A DNA stretch of 64,000 nucleotides from positions 147,594,641 through 147,658,640 of the forward strand of contig NC_080570.1 in NCBI RefSeq assembly GCF_030247185.1, read 5' to 3'. The translations under genes and the position numbers were made by a program. This DNA is from Malaya genurostris (lineage: Eukaryota > Arthropoda > Insecta > Diptera > Culicidae). Shown one piece after another: positions 45,281 through 56,085 of the stretch. The notes under the pieces are model-generated. The model had not been told where the DNA came from. It was given only the letters and a program-made list of their open reading frames with translations, and ran no database searches. How positions within the stretch are numbered: the stretch's first letter is position 1; each line of letters begins with the position of its first letter.

Positions 45281-45444
45281 GATCAGAGTGGCGAAATGGT
45301 AGCGCGTATGCACGGAATGCATAAGAACGCAGGTTCGAGTCCTGTCTCTGAGCGTATCTTTTTCCAAAAATTCATCTTTTCTGTTAGTTTTTCTTTCACT
45401 TGGCTTCTCCAATATATATTTCCGCTCAGTCATTGCAAAAACTG
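45281..45444 (+). repeat. Right arm of inverted tRNA-like pair
   Basis: Same 164-base unit as the left arm, read on the plus strand: GATCAGAGTGGCGAAATGGT, then the TATGC/GCATA arm, GGTTCGAGTCC and a tail ending GTCATTGCAAAAACTG. The tRNA-like D-arm (GGTAGCGCG) resembles tRNA-Trp, though the anticodon loop does not. The 88 bp spacer is unique. An 11 bp direct repeat, TAATTTGTACC, lies at 45019-45029 and 45493-45503 and may be a target-site duplication enclosing both arms. Confidence 0.85.
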
Positions 45445-45637
45445 AACTTAGTCATGGCGGCTTTACGTCAAACTAAAAAATTAATAAATCGGTAATTTGT
45501 ACCGCCACTAACACGTTCAATTACGAACGGCAATGCGAGAGCGAAAGTGATGATGTTGAACACATCTTTACACTAGTATGGGGTCGTGTGAAAATATGCC
45601 ATGCGAAACAGGGTTGCCATATATACAGATTAATCTG

Positions 45638-45728
45638 TATTATTATTATTATTATTATTATCATTATTATTATTCTTATTATTATTATCATTATTATTAT
45701 TCTTATTATTATTATTATTATTATTACC
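45638..45728. repeat. (ATT)n microsatellite
   Basis: About 30 ATT units with regular C interruptions (ATC or CTT every 8-9 units). The frames read as poly-Ile on both strands. Confidence 0.95.
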
Positions 45729-45924
45729 AATATTATTATTAAAATTACTCTTGCATACCGAAGATCGTCGATACATTTCAAACCAGGCCATTGCAATTGT
45801 CTCGCACTGAAATTTCGCTTCAATAAAAATAAATTACAAATTTGTCGTACCTAGCCTCCTATATTAGCAAATTAAAAAGGAATTGTTTCAAGTTTGGAAT
45901 ATATAGTTGTAGAATAGTAGCTTT

Positions 45925-46107
45925 TAAATGTAACTAATCTGTACTTTAATGTAGGTGCATCGCTTTAAACTCTATTAGTGAAAAATGGAAAAGCTTGTAT
46001 AATTCATACAATCAATCAACTAACTGATATTCTGAAAAGTGATGGAAGCGTGCCAGTTTTTTCGTATTCACGACATCCAGTTATGTCTCTGACATTACCC
46101 ACCCGCC
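45925..46107 (-). repeat. Dispersed repeat copy abutting the DD37E relic
   Basis: On the minus strand it runs GGGTGGGTAATGTCAGAGAC, ATAACTGGATGTCGTGAATA and, at the far end, GATGCACCTACATTAAAGTA. The same blocks occur in the same order at 49078-49275. Its left terminus begins exactly where transposase homology stops. Confidence 0.7.
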
Positions 46108-46548
46108 TATCATTCCGACACTCGTTCCAACTTTTTTGGCCAAATCACGCATTGACATTGATTTGTTCTTCATGATTAGAGGTACCACTTTCTGGTCCAG
46201 CTTCGGGTTGGAAGAACTGGGGTTTCTGCTTTTTTCTGGTAGCTCATCCAAAGAATAGTGTTCCCTAAGCTTATTAATGATGGTTTCAACACTGACATGA
46301 TGAATTCCAAACCGCTTCGCCAATTTTCGCATAGTAATACCCTTCTCACTTAGCCATGTGTTCAGAGCCTTAATTTTCATTTGCGTGACGTTTTGAAAAC
46401 GCAGAATTTCAACCGCACAAACAAGTAAACAAACGAAGGCTGACAGCCGAACGCACAGTATGCTGTGATCTGCGCATAAAAAAAAATCACAAATACATGC
46501 GTACAACACAAATGTATGTGGATAGCTTATTTTCCATACACTCCTTAT
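46108..46548 (-). pseudogene. DD37E (ITmD37E-like) transposase, N-terminal DNA-binding half with 5' TIR
   Basis: From Met at 46380: MKIKALNTWLSEKGITMRKL then AKRFGIHHVSVETIINKL (first HTH) and, after a basic linker, SMSMRDLAKKVGTSVGMI (second HTH). These two helix-turn-helix units bind the terminal repeats. Homology stops at about 46108, where another repeat begins, so the whole DDE catalytic domain is missing. Upstream, 46516-46548 (GTGGATAGCTTATTTTCCAT and following ACACTCCT, then TA) matches the terminal repeat of the 3.1-3.5 kb copy in opposite orientation. This identifies it as the 5' end of the same family. The upstream Met at 46509 lies in the 5' leader and is not supported. Confidence 0.8.
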
Positions 46549-47200
46549 CGCATTTTCGCGGAACCGTTTTACAAAAAGCTTTTATTTATTTTGGATTCAG
46601 TCTGCGTGACGTGAAATCTATTGATGTGCGTCTAGTTCCGTCTACATAATTTCTACGACCACAACGAAGAGACATGAAGTTCAGTTCGGTAATTAGCCGG
46701 TTTCATCTTAATCGGTCAGCTCCTTCATCTCAGATTTAGAACTTTACCCGGAACCAATTCTCTTTTTCTTTTGCGTCGAACGAATCGCTCGGCCAATGTC
46801 CCCCACGTTAGTTGCGAATCACAATGCCTCATTAATCGTGCGACATAAACGATCTGAATGTTTGATTCCATTTTTTCATCAAACGGACCGAATCTGTGAC
46901 CGGCTGATATTTATATCGCAGGAAAACTATGGTTCACATAATTGTTCGCACGGACAAACTGCGCATCAACTGGATTTTTTTCGAATGAAATATTCAATCT
47001 GGGTAATGGAGCAAAGGGACGACTTAATAAGAATCAGAAGACAAAACCTGCTAATTCTAAATACACAGAGTGAAATAAGTTTCTGAAACGAATCATGAGG
47101 GAGAATTCAGTAGAATCAATTTAATTCAATTTTGTAACAATCAACACACCACGCACATGAGTGAATTCCTAAAATTAAATCATTCCTAATTACCTCCCAA
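46549..47200. other. Unique DNA, no gene
   Basis: No family resemblance was found. The 96-codon frame at 46796-47086 is unrecognised. Confidence 0.3.
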
Positions 47201-48840
47201 TGGAAGAAGTATCTTCAGTACCCGAGCCACCATTGCCTAATGGGGGTCCATCGTCCATCGTCCATCGACGGATGGTTCACTCATCAACGTAACGACCCGA
47301 TCCCCATAGGGCTAATTAGCGTGTTATGCATGCATGCATAGAGTCTGACCGCTATTCGCTCAATGTTTACCTGGTGAGAAAGAAAACTGATTGCAGTTGC
47401 ACCTCTGCGTGCACCAGCAGCAATAGCAGTTCAATGCATTTCTGTACGGTACACGGGGTCCCGTTTGTGTATGCAATTGACGCTTCTGCGTGCCAGCTTC
47501 GGCGTGAGGAATGTGACACTTGCTGCTGCAGTGGCGACGCTGCTGATGAACCAATTTGCAAAACTCGAGCAGTGACAGTTCGAACCGAGCGGTGGAAGGG
47601 GAAGGGAGAGAGAAAGAGAGGAAACTGTCCAGGTCAGGATGCAATCAATAAGCGATGACGGCCAATGGTGCTATGTTTAGTCACACAACCTGGCAGAGAA
47701 ACGAAGAATTCCCCCGGCACCGGCGGTCAACATTCCACACTCGGTGGTTGCGTTTTTGGATTTGGCCTCTTCTTGCACGGGGAACTTTCGCAGCCTACCG
47801 AGGTAATTGGCATTTTCTGACGCCTGCCGGTGTACTTGGCGTATCTATTTCTTGCTTGGCCAACCAGTGTCCAGTCCAGTCCAGTCCCGAGTTGTTTCCA
47901 TGGTAGCAGCTATTCGAGGCTAGCTTTTCTAATTTTAGAGCAGATCGAGTAAAAAATAGCAACCGACCTGATGCGAGGTTTTTGCTTCAGGCCAACTGTT
48001 GCAGTGAGGTGGAGTAGCCTCATGTGGTATGCAAAACACTTTCCCGGACCGGGTGGTGGTGGCGGCAACGGTAGACTATACTGTTTAGGTGACGCATATC
48101 AATCCCGCTTTGGCAAAGCAAAGTCTAAATCCCACCCAAGAGCCCTTTCAAATAGCAACAACATCGAAAAGGCGAAACAAATTCAACCAACATATCAGTG
48201 TATGCCGTTATAATTTTTCTCCATCATAATCCCATGGCCGAGCGAACTTGACCGTGTGCACGGTTAAACTCTTTCCATTTTGTGCCTCTTCCTCTTTCGC
48301 TCTCTTCTGAGTTCAGTGTTTGAACTTCAGTTCCTGCATGCTCCGCTTGACCGAGACTTCGCGAAACAAACGTCCAACAACAACAACAACAACTTGCAAG
48401 AAGACAACGGTGGTAGTGCCTTTCACCACCCAATCGCATGTTTTCCCAGTTTGCTTTCGTCGTCGTCGTCTTCGAAGCTGTCGCCACTCCGAACACTCAG
48501 AACACTCACCGGTCGGTCGACATTGACCTTCCGGAATCCGGCCTACTGCCTACTGCCTCCTGATGCACCATTCTACTGCCGGTGGAGAGTGGTTCAGTTG
48601 ATTGCACAGCGTTTTGTTTCTGCATTCTCCATTTTTTCCATCCTTTGGTCTTACTCTCGCGCGAATCTACTTCTCTCTCTCTCTCTCTCTCTGCGGGAAC
48701 CTACGAGAGAACTGAAGTGCCCTCCCCAATCAAGCGGTGGCTTGAGTGGAATTCAAAAAAGGTTGCTCACACAGCAGGCGCTGCTCGCACGCTTCGGCTA
48801 AGCTTGGTTGAGAACTCACAGTGGGCTAGGATAGTGGTTT
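47200..48840. other. Repeat-poor GC-rich island
   Basis: Contains CAGCAGC-type runs, CT tracts (48668-48695), an AACAACAAC run (48377-48392) and many CpGs, but no transposon ends. A minus-strand CCG|GTGAGTGT donor-like site lies at about 48,508. Frames of up to 173 codons (48280-48801) are Ser/Leu-rich translations of these tracts. Likely regulatory or untranslated-exon DNA by composition. Confidence 0.35.
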
Positions 48841-49077
48841 GAATTTCGATAATGCTAACGATAAAAAGATGATTTTTTTGAATATTGTTTTTTTCTTGGG
48901 AATCATGGAATAGTCAAAGTCCAACTTCTTGCGCTTTCCTTCTTACTACGGGTGAATTTTACGTTTCCATTATGAAATTTTGAATTTTTCATTATTACCA
49001 TCATCAGAAAATTCTGTCATTTGAGCGTTATTTGTTTTGTTTACAGTGAGTTGAAAATTTTACCTCAATCAAAAAAG
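48841..49077. other. AT-rich DNA sharing a 20 bp word with 53.77 kb
   Basis: CAAAGTCCAACTTCTTGCGC occurs at 48915-48934 and again at 53766-53785. Otherwise nothing was recognised. Confidence 0.4.
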
Positions 49078-49275
49078 TGGGTGGGTAGTGTCAGCGACCT
49101 AACAGGATGACGTGAATACGAATAAAACTTCACACATCTGAACATCTTAAATCGTTCTCATACGTTGATAGATTGTGTGAATTGTGCATTGAAGGTTTAA
49201 TTTCTTCACTTCCAGAATTGTAACGGTGCACCTATACTAAAGTACGACGAATTCATGACACACTTATTTTTTAAA
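49078..49275 (+). repeat. Dispersed repeat, plus-strand copy
   Basis: Reads GTGGGTGGGTAGTGTCAGCG, ACCTAACAGGATGACGTGAA, then GGTGCACCTATACTAAAGTA about 150 bases later, in the same order as the minus-strand copy at 45925-46107. No coding capacity. Confidence 0.7.
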
Positions 49276-50539
49276 TACAAAATAATAAGACATGACAAAA
49301 GAGAGTGAAAAATTGTTCGCTTGCAGAAGTACACACAATACGAAATATAATAAATTAAATGAATGGATATTCCGAAAAGTACTTCAATAATTCACTTACT
49401 GATATTAATACAGGGTGGAAAGTGACCGGGAAAATCGGGAAAACCGGAAAAAAAGACGGGAATTTTGTTTCATCGGGAAAAAGTCGGGAATTTTAGTGAA
49501 AAACCGTGAAAAATATTGCTAGCTCACATATGAGTTAGCATAATGATTTTTTTTCAATAAGTGAAATGTAGGAGACAATACCCAATTTTACGTTTGAGCG
49601 AGATGTTCAGTAAAAGTGTTGAAACAGCTTATTGTCTCATACATGTTCTATGTTGAACATTCCATTTATAATTGGACACCCAATGTCTCGTCCAACGATT
49701 TTTAAGGGTTCAACAACAGTTTTAAAGTTTGCAGGGAGTATTTGGGTTTCTTCTTTGAGAGCTGAAAATGGTTTCTGGGGAACAGTATAGAATCTTAGAT
49801 ATATTTAGAATAGGGATTGATTTGTTCAGTGAATCTATGTTTAATTTCCGTTTAAAGGTTCAAAGGTTTAAAGGATTACAAGAACGTTGATATTGATGTA
49901 GATGAAGGTGAATGGAATTTAGCTTGAGCTTTTGGAACTTAATCTTGAACCTTAAAAAATTATTGCATAATAATAATAATGTAATAATTATGTAAATAAT
50001 TGTCAATAATTTAAATTATTGGTGGCTGTATCGATATTACTCAAAACAATTTCAGGGTTTACATTGCTCTGGATATGAGATCTGTATTCGAGCTGATTAG
50101 CTCTGAGGTGGTAGAATATTTAACTAGTTGAACTAATCATTTCTTAATTTGAAACTTTGATTGTTATTGGTAGATAATCTGAATCAAAGTCACTATCACG
50201 TCGGGGTCACCAGTGAATCAGATATATGTATTTCAATTTATATATTCGCAAATAATTGTTGGATACAGGAGAGCTATCATTGAATTCACTTAAGGTTAGT
50301 TTAAACTATTGAAATGTATTAAAATTATAGGCATTAGTCTGCTTCTTATATGCATATAAAACCTTAGTTAGAAGAATATCTCGTCACGGATTCCGGTGAC
50401 AAAGACTCGCTGCTTTCCTCAGGAAACACGTGAGAAGACAGGAGAAACAAAATATGTAAGCATATTGGCATAAAATGAAGACTATATTTCAAATAAACCG
50501 ATATTACAGCTTTAAGCTGCCCCTGATGTAAATACCTGT

Positions 50540-51058
50540 TTTAATCCACCTAGTGGTGTAATGATGCCTTTCTCATATCAATCATACTATCATATATAAT
50601 ACTGTGGTATTCTTCAAAATTATTTTTCTTCGATTCTTAAAAGAATAACCGAAATAGATTTGTTTGACCGTATACTGATAAAAACTATCAATTGGAAAAG
50701 ATTTGAGGTCGATTTAGAAAACTTTTTACGGTTTTTCGCTCTTTTCAGTGATGGTATAAAATTTTTAACACACTTTACCCTATATTTCCGGATCCGAAAG
50801 TCGGATCCTGATGAAATTACGTATGGGACCACAAGACCTTTCATTTGAATCTAAGTTTGTGAAAATCGGTTCAGCCATCTCCGAGAAAAGTTAGTGCAAA
50901 AAACGTTACATACACACATACGCACATACACACACACAGACATTTTGCGTACTTGACGAACTGAGTCGAATGGTATATGACACTCGGTCCTCCGGGCCTC
51001 GGTTCAAAAGTCTGTTTTCACAGTGATTGCATAACCTTTCTATATGAGAAAGGCAAAA
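50540..51058 (+). repeat. Culicine MITE-like repeat, unit 1
   Basis: Starts TTAATCCACCTAGTGGTG then GCCTTTCTCATAT, and ends CCTTTCTATATGAGAAAGGC. The GCCTTTCTCATAT/ATATGAGAAAGGC words form terminal inverted repeats. Internal marks are ACCACAAGACCTTTCATTTG, a CA-rich microsatellite at 50920 and GACGAACTGAGTCGAATGGT. No coding frame. Confidence 0.75.
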
Positions 51059-51059
51059 A

Positions 51060-51757
51060 AAAATTTTCTTCGATTCTAAAAAAAATAACCGAAATCGGTT
51101 TGTTTGACCGTCTACTGATAAAAACCATCAAATTGGAAAAGATTTGAGGTCGATTTAGAAATTTTTTTAAGGTTTTTATCCATTTTCAGTGATGGTATAC
51201 AATTTTTAACACACTTTACCCTATATTTCCGGATCCGGAAGTCGGATCCGCATGAAACTCAAGAATAACGCATGGGACTACAGGACCTTTCATTTGAACC
51301 TAAGTTTGTGAAAATCGGTCGCGCCATCTATGAGAAAAGTTAGAAAAGTTTTTCATTGGACCACAAGACCTTTCATTTGAATCTAAGTTTGTGGAAATCG
51401 ATTCAGTCATCTCTGAGAAAAGTTAGTGCACTTATTTTCACAGTTTTTTGCACATTTTACCCCATAATTCCGGAACCGGAAGTCGGATCCAAATAATATT
51501 CAGGAATCTTGTATGGGACCACAAGACCTTTCATTTGAATCTAAGTTCGTGAAAATCGGTTCAGCCATCTCCGAGAAAACTTAGTGCAAAAAAACGTTAC
51601 ATACACACATACGCACATACATACACACACAGACATTTTGCGTACTCGACGAACTGAGTCGAATGGTATATGACACTCGGACCTCCGGGCCTCGGTTCAA
51701 AAGTTGGTTTTCACAGTGATTGCATAACCTTTCTATATGAGAACGGCAAAAAGGATT
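51060..51757 (+). repeat. Culicine MITE-like repeat, unit 2 with internal duplication
   Basis: Repeats unit 1 from TTTTCTTCGATTCTAAAA to TATATGAGAACGGC but lacks its first 80 bases. The CAAGACCTTTCATTTGAA..GAGAAAA segment is present three times (about 51291, 51366 and 51526). This suggests local unequal exchange. Confidence 0.7.
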
Positions 51758-52160
51758 GTTTGTCCGAACAACTACATATGTTACATTGCTCTGCTAGGAT
51801 CAGATCAATTGTAGAAAGATTTCTCGTAGAAGATGAATTAGTTGAGCTATTGGAAATAAAACTGGCTTAAAACCAGTGGAGAGTTCATCATGAAGAACTC
51901 GTACTTTCTGATTACTCCACGAGCATTCTGTTAGGAAAAAAAGATCGATATCTTGTGCGTTTTTTCAGCTATCATTTGATTTATATGCTCATCAACGCAT
52001 TGAAATCGTAAACATGCTGCATTCCAAAAATGGGATGACATCACTGATGTACATTAGGTATATGTGCATCTAATGATTTTAAATTGAATTTTATTACATG
52101 AAAATTTAAATTTTTTGGTCTGGTAGGACATTGTTAATAATTGGTTTTATGGTTATGGTT

Positions 52161-52203
52161 TTTGGCATAATGGTTATTTGGCATAATGGTCATTTGGCAT
52201 AAC
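52161..52203. repeat. 16 bp tandem repeat, nearly three copies
   Basis: TTTGGCATAATGGTTA units start at 52161, 52177 and 52193, an exact 16 bp period. The reverse complement resembles the CGAAATG-type words at 53.1 and 53.65 kb. Confidence 0.85.
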
Positions 52204-52284
52204 AGATAAACATGCTGCTTAATGGAAATTGTTTTTATTTACTGAAATTTTTTAAGGTCTAATGCGGCTACGCCTTATCGTTTT

Positions 52285-52455
52285 TAATGACCTGCTGTCC
52301 GACCACTCTGCCGTTCGTTCGGATCTAACTGAGGGATAGCTCCTAGCTTTTGGTAATCCGGGCAAACGCCCGCAACTAAACAGAGGTGATTTCGGCGGGG
52401 GCGCTGCCCCCCTGCAGTGGCCGGCGCTTCCGACGGCGGGTCGCCGGAGCACTCG
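52285..52455. repeat. GC-rich module related to 53.40-53.48 kb
   Basis: CTGCTGTCCGACCACTCTGC, CGTTCGTTCGGATCTAA, CTAGCTTTTGGTAATCCGGG and CAAACG correspond in order to a diverged copy inside the neighbouring TIR element. This copy continues with a GC-rich tail containing GGGGGCGCTGCCCCCC, a perfect hairpin. No coding frame; function unknown. Confidence 0.6.
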
Positions 52456-53087
52456 CGGCATCACAGTCGTAGCATGACAATTCATCTGAGGGTATCGTTC
52501 ATTGATTGCAAGCGAATCGTTGCTTGCAAGCGAATTACCACAATTTAAACATCGTATGTCCGTATGACAATTTGTTGTACCATGGCCGAAGCCACGGCAA
52601 TGACGATATTGTGTTAGGTTCGCTGTGCTATCATGTCGTTTATAATTTTCCCACCGAACTCATATTTCCACTTTCACTTCCGGAAGGAGCCAAGAAAACT
52701 CTGTACAAATTGCTTTGAAATTACAGGCATAGATTGTTGTTGTTTTTTCAAAGTAGCAAGCGTCCGTTTTTGGAATTTTTGTTCCTTATTGATTTATTTT
52801 CTATCATATGTGTACCAAAAAAAAAATAATAAAAACAGTCATGTGCACTCGGAAGAAATCGGTTACGTGTAACCAAAACCCCTTCAAGGCTAGAAAAACA
52901 CGGGATATCTGTATACTATATACTAAACAGAAGTGATTTGATCCTTTTCCAAACCGGGAATTTTTATCTTAAAAAACCGGGAAAAAATCGGGAAATTGAA
53001 ATCGGCAATTCACTTGCCACCCTGTTAATAGTCAACTGCGCAGGCTGGAATAGATGAAACGTGTTAATTCTTCCAGTTCATGAAAAC

Positions 53088-53680
53088 CATTTTGCCGAAA
53101 GGGTCATTTCGCAGATTCCTGCAATTGTCTGAATATTATCATTGAAATTGATTTAAAATAAACATAAATGAATGAAAATACGTGAACGCCCGTTTTGTTG
53201 ACCTACTATTGTACTTCTTGAATAAAAATTGATTCACGAACTTCAGAACGGAGTTCCCAAGGAAACTTGTTGACTAATAGCCACTAAGCATCAAAGCAAT
53301 TGCATGGATGTATCTACCAAGCAAATGTATGCGGTATTTTCCCTTTACTAAGTGATAAAATATCTAATGCGGTTTCACCACATCGATTTCATTCATGTGC
53401 TGTCCGACCTCGCTTCCGCTCGTTCGGACCTAATTGAAGCAAAGAAACCTAGCTTTGAGTAGACCGGGCAAACGAGGCGGTTACAGGTTTGTGTGCAAGA
53501 GGCCGCCGCTGGCTTATGCCGCCGAGCCATCTTGATTTCGGTTATGTGGCTGCACCACATCAGTTATACAGGAGGCATAATAACACAAAAAAAAAATGAC
53601 AATATGATGTATTCGAAATTGCCCTTTCGGCGAAATGTCCCTTTTAGCGAAATGGCATTCGGTGAACTTTCGGCAAAATG
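53088..53680. mobile_element. 593 bp element with 14 bp perfect terminal inverted repeats
   Basis: CATTTTGCCGAAAG (53088-53101) and CTTTCGGCAAAATG (53667-53680) are exact reverse complements. Subterminal GCGAAATG words occur at both ends (53105-53112 inverted; 53633 and 53646 direct). The interior holds the CTGTCCGACC..GTTCGGACC module (53398-53480) shared with 52.3 kb. Non-coding; a non-autonomous DNA transposon is the simplest reading. Confidence 0.65.
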
Positions 53681-54252
53681 AATCCCCTTCAATTCTTATA
53701 CCAATTGAATTTTGTATGGCACCAAACACAAATCTTCACGCTAAGTTTTCCATAAAGTCGATGGGCAAAGTCCAACTTCTTGCGCACGACGACGAATCGA
53801 CACTGGCCTGAACGACAGCATTATTTTCTTCGGTATGCACCCTTCTCATTCTTGTCGATGGTTTAAAAACCTAAACGAGTGAATGTGGACTGAAGTTTGG
53901 TAATTACTTTCTTTATGGTAGTCCCAGACGGACGATTATGTGCACCATAAAATTCACGATGTTGTAATTAAACACTGATTTTGAAGATTAATTTCCACGA
54001 TTTGGTAGCACTGTTCTGGAGTTAACCTATTCATGATGATTTGCCAAACAATACTGAGCAGAGACGTCACTTTACACTGTCAAAACAACTTTCAGACAAT
54101 AGAGTAATATCTATTGAAAAAACAACAAACCTTCTAAAAAACACCCGTTATATCGTATTAATGGTAGAGGGTTCTAGATACAAGGAACAGTATTCTTCAC
54201 AGAATATTTGTGAACAACTCTAGTTTAAATGTTTTTACCTTTTTTACCTATT
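53681..54252. other. Unique DNA, no gene
   Basis: Nothing recognised except the 20 bp word shared with 48.9 kb (53766-53785). Confidence 0.35.
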
Positions 54253-56085
54253 TTTATATATATAAAAAATAGGTATAGAATTCGCTCAAACTTTCGAAAA
54301 TTTTTCCGAGGCCCGGAGGGCCGAATGACATATACCAATCGATTCAGCTCGACGAACTGAGCAAATGTCTGTGTGTGTGTGTGTTGTCAACAAAGAGGTC
54401 GATATCTCAGAGATGGCTGGACCGATTTTCATCAAACTAGTCGCAAATGAAAGGTCTCCCCGTCACCCAAAACGCTATTGAATGGTTTTGAGATCGGATG
54501 TTTACTTTTTGAGTTATACAAAGTTTTATGTCAAAATTTTCAGTTTTTTGACAGTATCTGTCACATTTGACCTTGAAAACAGAATATGTTTCCAGACTTA
54601 GATTTCGCTCGGTAATACCTATCCAACAAGCCATAGATTGTTAAAATCCATCCATTTTTAACGGAGATATCGATATTTTTGTGTAAGCCTTATTCCAGTA
54701 GAAGGAATTTTGAGCGCTGTATGAAAAAGCAATGCTTGGGAGCTACATGAAACACGATTTTTTATACTGTTACATATAATTGTTTCTAAGTACCAAAAAG
54801 ACTGTGTACAGCATCCTTTTTTATGACAATTTGGCTCGGACCAATTTTAGCACGGTTCATTTTTGGCAACATAATCTTTCGAATATGGCATATGTAAACC
54901 AGATGATACCAGCATTATCGAGTTGGAAGTAATTCCATAATTATATTGATTTAAACTATTTACAGCAATAAATGCTGGAAGAACATAATTTCCACATACC
55001 ATACGACTCAGTTCGTCGAGATCAGCAAATGCGTGTGTGACAAATAATTTCACTCAATTTTCTCGGAGATGGTTAAACCGTTTTCTACAAACTCAGATTC
55101 ATATGAAAAATCGTATACTCCCAAACAAGGTTCCTGAATTACGTTTGGATCCGACTTCTGATTGCGGAACCACAGGATGATATGTGAAACGAAATTAAAA
55201 TAATGCAATTAATTTTTCTCGTAGATGGCTGAACCGATCTAAGATTCTAATGAAATCTAAGAATCATCTATGATTCAAATGAGAGGTCTTAAAATCCTAT
55301 AAAACCTCTTACTTTTTAGTCAGATCCGACTTCTGATTTAGAAAATGCAGGGTGATTAGTATAAAAATGTCCATTTCACATAAATTAATCAGGTGCAGAT
55401 TTGGATAGTCGATTACCAAATAAATTTATTTCAGTTTGAGCGGTATTCGTTTTTGGATTCGGAATGTACCCCCAAATTTTAATTCGCACTACAATTTCTC
55501 AAAGATGTCTACACACTCCTCAGGTGAATTTAACTGATTTCGGCTACATCGATTTTAGAATTCCGATTCCAGTATCGAATCGATTCTCAAAGCTCAATCA
55601 TTTTCTCAAAAAAGACCAAATCGAACTTCAAAAACAAATATTACAGGACTTAAGGTCCCATACAAAATCGGTGAATTTTATCCGATTCTGGAATTACAGA
55701 TGATGAGTTTATAAATTTCATGTAAATTGTTTGGCGTAATAATTTATGGGCATTCGAATCATTTTGGGCTATGCTAATACCTGAATACCGGCTCTGGAAG
55801 TACCATAAATAATGACGAAAAACTCTAAAGTGGAACTTACTTCGACATCTCATGGAATGTTCAATCGATTGTCACACGCTATGATTGAAATTCGATATGT
55901 TTTGCAGTCTCGGCATTACAGGGTAATGAAAGATTAAAATCTCAATTTGCCGTTCAAAACGACGATAATTAAAATAATGTCATGAGAACTAAAACATCGA
56001 AGAATATCCATGCAAAAACACATGCGTATTGATAAAAAAAAAGGTATCATCTCACTGCTAGGTGGATTAATCACGTTTTTATAAA
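54253..56085 (-). repeat. 1.8 kb culicine repeat, tandem copy 1
   Basis: From TAAAAAATAGGTATAGAATT through AGGCCCGGAGGGCCGAATGA, a GT microsatellite (54370), ATGGCTGGACCGATTTTCAT and CAGTTCGTCGAGATCAGCAA, to the terminal AAGGTATCATCTCACTGCTA and GGTGGATTAA. Every block is matched at 56,090-57,978. The minus-strand terminus (TTAATCCACCTAGCAGTGAG) resembles the TTAATCCACCTAGTGGTG end of the 50.5 kb family. No coding frame; the strand is assigned from that shared end. Confidence 0.8.

Larger units (their letters stand above)
49411..53024. mobile_element. 3.6 kb DNA-transposon-like element with CAGGGTGG ends
   Basis: The left end CAGGGTGGAAAGTGA (49411) and the right end TCACTTGCCACCCTG (to 53024) are inverted with one mismatch in 15. 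Both are followed inward by repeated CGGGAAAAA-type words (49425-49510; 52950-52995). TTAATA flanks both ends (49405-49410 and 53025-53030). The interior holds no transposase; it contains nested repeats at 50.54-51.76 kb and a GC-rich module at 52.29-52.45 kb. It is probably a non-autonomous element inflated by insertions. The superfamily is undetermined; a 6 bp duplication is unusual. Confidence 0.6.

Noticed and set aside
45281..45351. Functional tRNA gene
   Set aside because: The acceptor and arm pairing is partial, position 33 is C rather than T, and the unit is embedded in an inverted repeat. A tRNA-derived repeat is more likely.
45588..45854. Poly-isoleucine frames on both strands
   Set aside because: Direct translation of the ATT microsatellite.
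48280..48801. 173-codon Ser/Leu-rich plus-strand frame
   Set aside because: Composed largely of CT and CAA microsatellite translation; no recognisable motif.
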